Below the pieces are notes generated by a model. The model was not told where the DNA came from, did no database searches, and was given only the letters and a program-made list of their open reading frames with translations. From the NCBI RefSeq assembly GCF_001659605.2, contig NC_035169.2, forward strand, positions 6,977,610-7,041,609: a stretch of 64,000 nucleotides of DNA, written 5' to 3'. This DNA comes from Manihot esculenta (Eukaryota > Streptophyta > Magnoliopsida > Malpighiales > Euphorbiaceae). Below are positions 59,750 to 64,000 of the stretch, piece after piece (position 1 is the first letter of the stretch; every line of letters starts with the position of its first letter). Made by a program: the position numbers and the translations under genes.

Positions 59750-61520
59750 CGTCCTACTAACATCATCAGCTGCCAGGTAATGGCGTTTGTCATCATTTCG
59801 GCATTTAACTAAGAATAGAAAGATAAAATAATTTTATTATAGTTTGATCTTTAAATTTGAAAATAATTACATTTACGATTTAATCAAAATTATATTAAAA
59901 ACTTTATATTTTTATATTCAATTTTTTTTATATATATATTTTAATTATGGTCAAATTTATAAAATAATTTTAATCAATTTTAAATTAATATATTTATCAC
60001 ATTAAATGTTATTTATTTATTTTTTTAAAATTTTATTTAAATTCAAATAAGCATATTTTAACTCTAATTGAGCATGTACTCTAAAAACATATAATTTTTA
60101 TTGTCCAAAAAATCTCTTTTAAAACTATATAAATTATTTAAAGATTTATTCGAAATAGAAATTCAAAAGTGGGTGATTAATTTAGCTATGTACCCATTTT
60201 CCTATTAAAATAAAAATATTTAATGAAAAAAATTCCTCTAAATTAATAAAAAAATTTGTCACCATCTCTTCCGTCAAAATCTAAGCTTAAAATGGAAATC
60301 TATGGAATGGACGGAAGTGAAATTGGGATGGCGTGGAACTATGGAAGTTGGTATTCCTTTTCTCAAGTTGGAAACCGACATTAAAATAAACAAAATAATT
60401 TGTTAAAATTTTTAAAATATATTAAATATGCTTTAAAAAGATATATACCATTCAAATTTTAAAATAAAATAAAATAATAAAAAAAATTATAATTTATAAT
60501 TAACTTTTATAAAAATATAATTATTTAATATCCATGCATGAATGTGTATTATATACGCTCTAATTTTTAATTTTATTTTATAAAATTCATAAATTAATAT
60601 AATGTTCTCATATAATTATATTTTATAAGCTTACATATTAAATATTGACCACAAAAATTAAATGATATCGGTGCTTATTTTATGGTGAAATATTTAATTT
60701 ATAGAAAATAAATATATTTATGTTAAAGAATTTATTTGAAAATGTTCCCTTTGAAGCATAAGAAAAAAAGAAATGAATACAAAATTAGATATATAATATT
60801 TGTGGACTTCTTATGAAAATGATATTGATGGAAAATTTCAAAACAATTGATAAAGTTTTGGTTGAAATTGAAGTCCTGGATAAACCCCACAAACGATTGA
60901 TAAAGTTTTGGCTGAAAATTTCAAAACAATCTTTGTCCACCGACTCTCCTTCAGCCACTGGCCCATATTTTCATCTAAATTCTTTTGGCTTTTCAAGAAG
61001 ACAAATTGGACTTATTTACCTTCCCTTTCCCTTTCCCTTTCCCATAATCATACTCTGCCATAGCTTCTATGAACCTTCTGGGGATTCTCAAGGTTCCTCT
61101 GACATGGGTTTTCTCTCAAGTTGTATATAAGATTTTTTTTTGGTTTATAAGTCGGTGCTTAGTCCTTCTAGAATCAGATACAATTTTAAACTCCTGTGCA
61201 ATGTCACTAATTAAAATATTATTATATATATATATTTAAATATATTAATTAATAATTATATTTTAATTATCATATCAATAATTTTTTATGTTATTTTACT
61301 ATAAATTAAATTATATACGTAAAAGACCCCGGTCCAGAAAACAATCAAACCATTTAACAGAGGATTCTGCTAAAAATGCCTCTCACTGCTATAGTCGACG
61401 AGTCCACCAAACCAGCCAAATTCCAACCCTGCTTGAAATTAATCAGAGGACAAGAAGGAAAGGACACTAAATTAATATAATATTAAATTAATCTGACCAA
61501 AAAACTAATAATATATTATT
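59750..61520. other. Gene-free, mainly AT-rich DNA
   Basis: A mixed stretch at 60810-61130 has a repeated ATTGATAAAGTTTTGG(C/T)TGAAA segment (about 60846 and 60897) and four CCCTTT units at 61022-61043. The open frame there (60813-61130) has no recognisable domain. Confidence 0.5.
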
Positions 61521-61530
61521 ATCAAAATGG

Positions 61531-61571
61531 ATATTGAGTGTTTGGGCCTGGAATATTGAGTGTTTGGGCCT
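61531..61571 (+). repeat. Tandem repeat of 22 bp
   Basis: ATATTGAGTGTTTGGGCCT occurs at 61531-61549 and 61553-61571. Confidence 0.7.
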
Positions 61572-61573
61572 CA

Positions 61574-62290
61574 AATTTTTTTTTTTTGAAGATAAAGAGA
61601 AAAAAAAAATTACATCAGCTAAAGCCCAACAGACACCACAAATCCAGGCTCAAGCCCCCTAACACAAAAATAACAATAGAATTCAGATCCACCGAGAGAG
61701 GACTCTGGAAGCGCCAACAACCTACTACCACTGTTCATACTAAATCGACTGTTTGAAAGTAGTCTGAAGAAAAGCATAGATTTACTCCAAATAGAGTTTC
61801 AGCAATAAAAAGAAAACCATAAAGGTCAAGGTCCGAAAAATACCCTTCCAGAAAGAATGCGATCGAGATTCCGATTTCAAGCAGCAAGCCAAACTTCGAG
61901 ATTTGAGGGTTTCAATCGATGAGGGTTGAGATCGTAGCTAAAACAGAGAAAAACTGATGAATCACGGCTGTAAGAGGGTGGTGGCCAGAGCTCCCTCACT
62001 CAATTAGTGTTGAGGATCACCAGAGGCTTACATGCAAGCATCGTACTGACCCAAGATGTGTCTACTACTAAACCAAACTCTCTCGATAACCTCAACGTCT
62101 TCAATAGCCATTGCAGGTTCAAAAGACAGCTCCTCTCCAAGCAAAACACCAAATTGCAATCATAAAAAATAAAAACCACCTATTTAAATTACTTTTGGAA
62201 GCCAGAGGAAACCCACACACCGGGACTAGAGAGAGACTGTCCCCCCTTTGACAATCCAAAAGAAAATGAAAGAATAGAGAAAAGAACATC
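61574..62290 (-). mobile_element. Antisense retro-insert with oligo(A) end
   Basis: On the minus strand this 0.7-kb, GC-balanced segment ends with a T/C-rich tract and a run of A (poly-T at 61577-61588 on the plus strand). It stands out from the AT-rich flanks. The reading frames are closed and no protein family was recognised. It could be a LINE end, a SINE-like element or a processed transcript. AAATTTTTT on both sides may be a target duplication, but low complexity makes this weak. Confidence 0.5.
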
Positions 62291-62840
62291 TCTAGAGAAA
62301 TTTTTTTAAATATATTACTAATCCTTTGAACAATGAAATATTAAAAAGTGTACATAGTCTACGTGACAAATTCTAGAACTTGATGGAAAAAAAAACCATT
62401 GTTATAAATTGAAATTATTGATGATCCATCCTTGCAATATATTTTATATTTAAATGGTTAAACATTTATACAATTAATATAAACTCACAATGTAAAATGT
62501 GAGGAAAAATTAAATAAAATTCCTCCACCAACACTAATTAATATAAAATTTTCAATCATTATTTAATTTATATGTTAATTCTTAGTTTCTTCAAACAAAT
62601 ATAACACTTCTCCGCTGGAAGATCATCATGCTTCCACTAATCAAATTATTAAATTAATGATCTATTTTAAGTTTTGCCCTTTTTTATTTTTTTAATTATG
62701 AATATTAAAAAGTTAATAGGTATAACTTTTCTACCCTGATATAAATTCGCAGATATGGCATCAAATTTAAATGTACCCATCACTATATTATTCGATGAAA
62801 AGAAAAAAAAGAAGAAGGTAATTTTAATAATTAAGAGCGA
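62291..62840. other. Gene-free AT-rich DNA
   Basis: Nothing beyond A/T-rich filler was seen. Confidence 0.55.
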
Positions 62841-62849
62841 TGGTATTCA

Positions 62850-63270
62850 GTTTAAATAAAAAAATCGATCAAATTTAAATTAATTTAAAATTTTAGTTTG
62901 ATTTATTATTCATTTCAGTACGGTTTAATTTTAATTTTAAAATTTTTCATTTATTTTGATTTTGTTCGATTTTGATCAGAAAAAATTAAAAAAACTGAAC
63001 TAAATAATTAATAATAATAATATATTATTTTTAATAATATAGAGAGATTAGATCACATTTAGGTTAAAATATTTCAATTAAATTTTAAAATGTTAAAAAT
63101 AAAGTGTAAAAAATAAAAAGTTCATTAAAAATTTAATTCGATCAAACCGAATTAAGATCAGTTCAGTTTGATTTGATTTTTAATCAAAATTGATTCGATT
63201 CGATTTTTATAAATACTAAAATTTTAATTTTCATTTTATTCGATTCGATTCGATTTTGAACCGAACCATA
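62850..63270. mobile_element. MITE of the GAACCGAA-rich family, inverted orientation
   Basis: Order of motifs is reversed relative to copy 1: it opens TATTCAGTTTAAAT, then the AT core, and closes with ATTCGATTCGATTTTGAACCGAACCAT. Only this copy in the window is clearly inverted. Confidence 0.65.
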
Positions 63271-64000
63271 CTAATAATATTGAGTTTGCTCTAAGTTAAT
63301 TACTAAGGATTATATATCTTTTAGAGAACAAATGGGTCATATAATCATATACTACTTTTGCATGATTTCAAATAATTGTCAAAGCAAATGCTCAAAGGAA
63401 AAAAAAGAAAAAGAAGGTAAGAAATAGTAAGGAAATGATTTCTAAGGCTAAAATCTTTTGAGTTTAAATTTTAGTCAAAGCAAATTGTGTATAAAAAAGT
63501 TGTAATTAGTCAGAGCGAAATGGGCTTCTCTTCAACAAAGGAACCAGGGCTTGAAGAGAAGCCCATTGTTAGTGTTGGCAATCAAAGAGGCTAAAACGTT
63601 AAACCCTTTTTTTAAAAAAAAAATCTCTCTCTAAGCTAAAACGTTAAGCTTAAATTGTCCAATTCAAGATCAGGACACTTGAATTCTTGCCTGCCTCTTC
63701 ATTCCGGATAAGGTTTCCTTCCATTTTCTCTACCATTTTCTTTCCCACATTTTCGAAACAACCAAAATACTTCATCAAGAAATAAATAACAGCTAACAAT
63801 TTGAGGAGAAAAAAAAAAGTTAAAACCAAAAGAAAGCAACCTTCCTCTTATCCCAAACTCTTCAGAAGTGAGACCTTATCGATTTCCTTCAATTCCCCAA
63901 GACATGATTTTCTTGGAAACTTTTCCTCCTTACCCACCAAACTATATCTGATTTCCTTCAATTTTCTGTTATTTTCTTTCTTGCACAAGTCAAAAAGAGA
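63271..64000. other. Right end of the window, no gene recognised
   Basis: Mixed composition with a perfect hairpin at 63519-63567. The last 350 bp are rich in TTTCC/TTCTC runs, like a plant leader or promoter, so a gene may start beyond the window. Confidence 0.4.
63519..63567. repeat. Perfect 17-bp inverted repeat (hairpin)
   Basis: AATGGGCTTCTCTTCAA (63519-63535) is followed after 15 bases by its exact complement (63551-63567). A transcript would fold into a strong stem-loop. Confidence 0.75.

Noticed and set aside
60813..61130. 105-codon open frame
   Set aside because: Contains an internal repeat and CCCTTT microsatellite translated as FPFPFP; no domain and no promoter evidence.
1..64000. 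tRNA, rRNA genes and CRISPR arrays
   Set aside because: No cloverleaf with a GTTCRANNC arm, no rRNA-like sequence and no evenly spaced repeat-spacer array was noticed by eye; a tRNAscan or Infernal run would be decisive.

Overview
The window is nuclear DNA from a eudicot plant. The support is AT-rich intergenic DNA, GT-AG introns with T-rich 3' ends, plant-only gene families (PHO1, HD-ZIP II, FAR1-related, TBL) and plant-type LINE, RTE, TRIM and LTR retrotransposon remnants. The look of the coding sequences and of the GAACCGAA-rich repeat suggests Malpighiales, possibly Euphorbiaceae such as cassava or rubber tree. That is an impression, not something proved here.

Layout. A RING E3 ubiquitin ligase gene lies at 2.97-4.24 kb (+), after a spliced leader with CT repeats. 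AT-rich DNA with MITEs and an LTR fragment fills 4.2-11.6 kb. A complete 12-exon PHO1-type phosphate exporter gene spans 12.07-15.77 kb (+). A nest of transposons covers 16.5-22.1 kb: a MITE is split by a 5'-truncated LINE with 14-bp target duplications, and the LINE is split by a 2.28-kb solo LTR with 5-bp target duplications. From 22 to 31.5 kb there is no gene, but there is a second nest, a 466-bp solo LTR inside a MITE.

From 31.7 to 50.8 kb lies the most informative part. A block with the order HD-ZIP II (HAT14-like) - unknown small gene - FAR1-related gene was duplicated in tandem, with both breakpoints inside genes. Copy 1 keeps the intact HAT14-like gene (31667-33171), a decayed unknown gene and a truncated FAR1-related gene (38761-40955). 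The truncated gene runs in frame into HAT14 sequence. Copy 2 has a 5'-truncated HAT14 pseudogene (40900-43022), an open copy of the unknown gene (about 44172-44612) and a full-length FAR1-related gene (45520-50840) with one frameshift. Its first intron holds an antisense RTE LINE that was itself hit by a TRIM element.

A TBL (PMR5/TBR family) wall O-acetyltransferase-like gene lies on the minus strand at 57.14-54.76 kb. The last 6.7 kb has no recognisable gene, only a retro-insert with an oligo(A) end, another MITE and a perfect 17-bp hairpin.

The genes are not an operon-like unit. Their roles are ubiquitination, phosphate export, transcription linked to light signalling (HD-ZIP II and FAR1-related) and wall polysaccharide acetylation. 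Exon borders were placed by eye from GT-AG sites, frame continuity and family resemblance.
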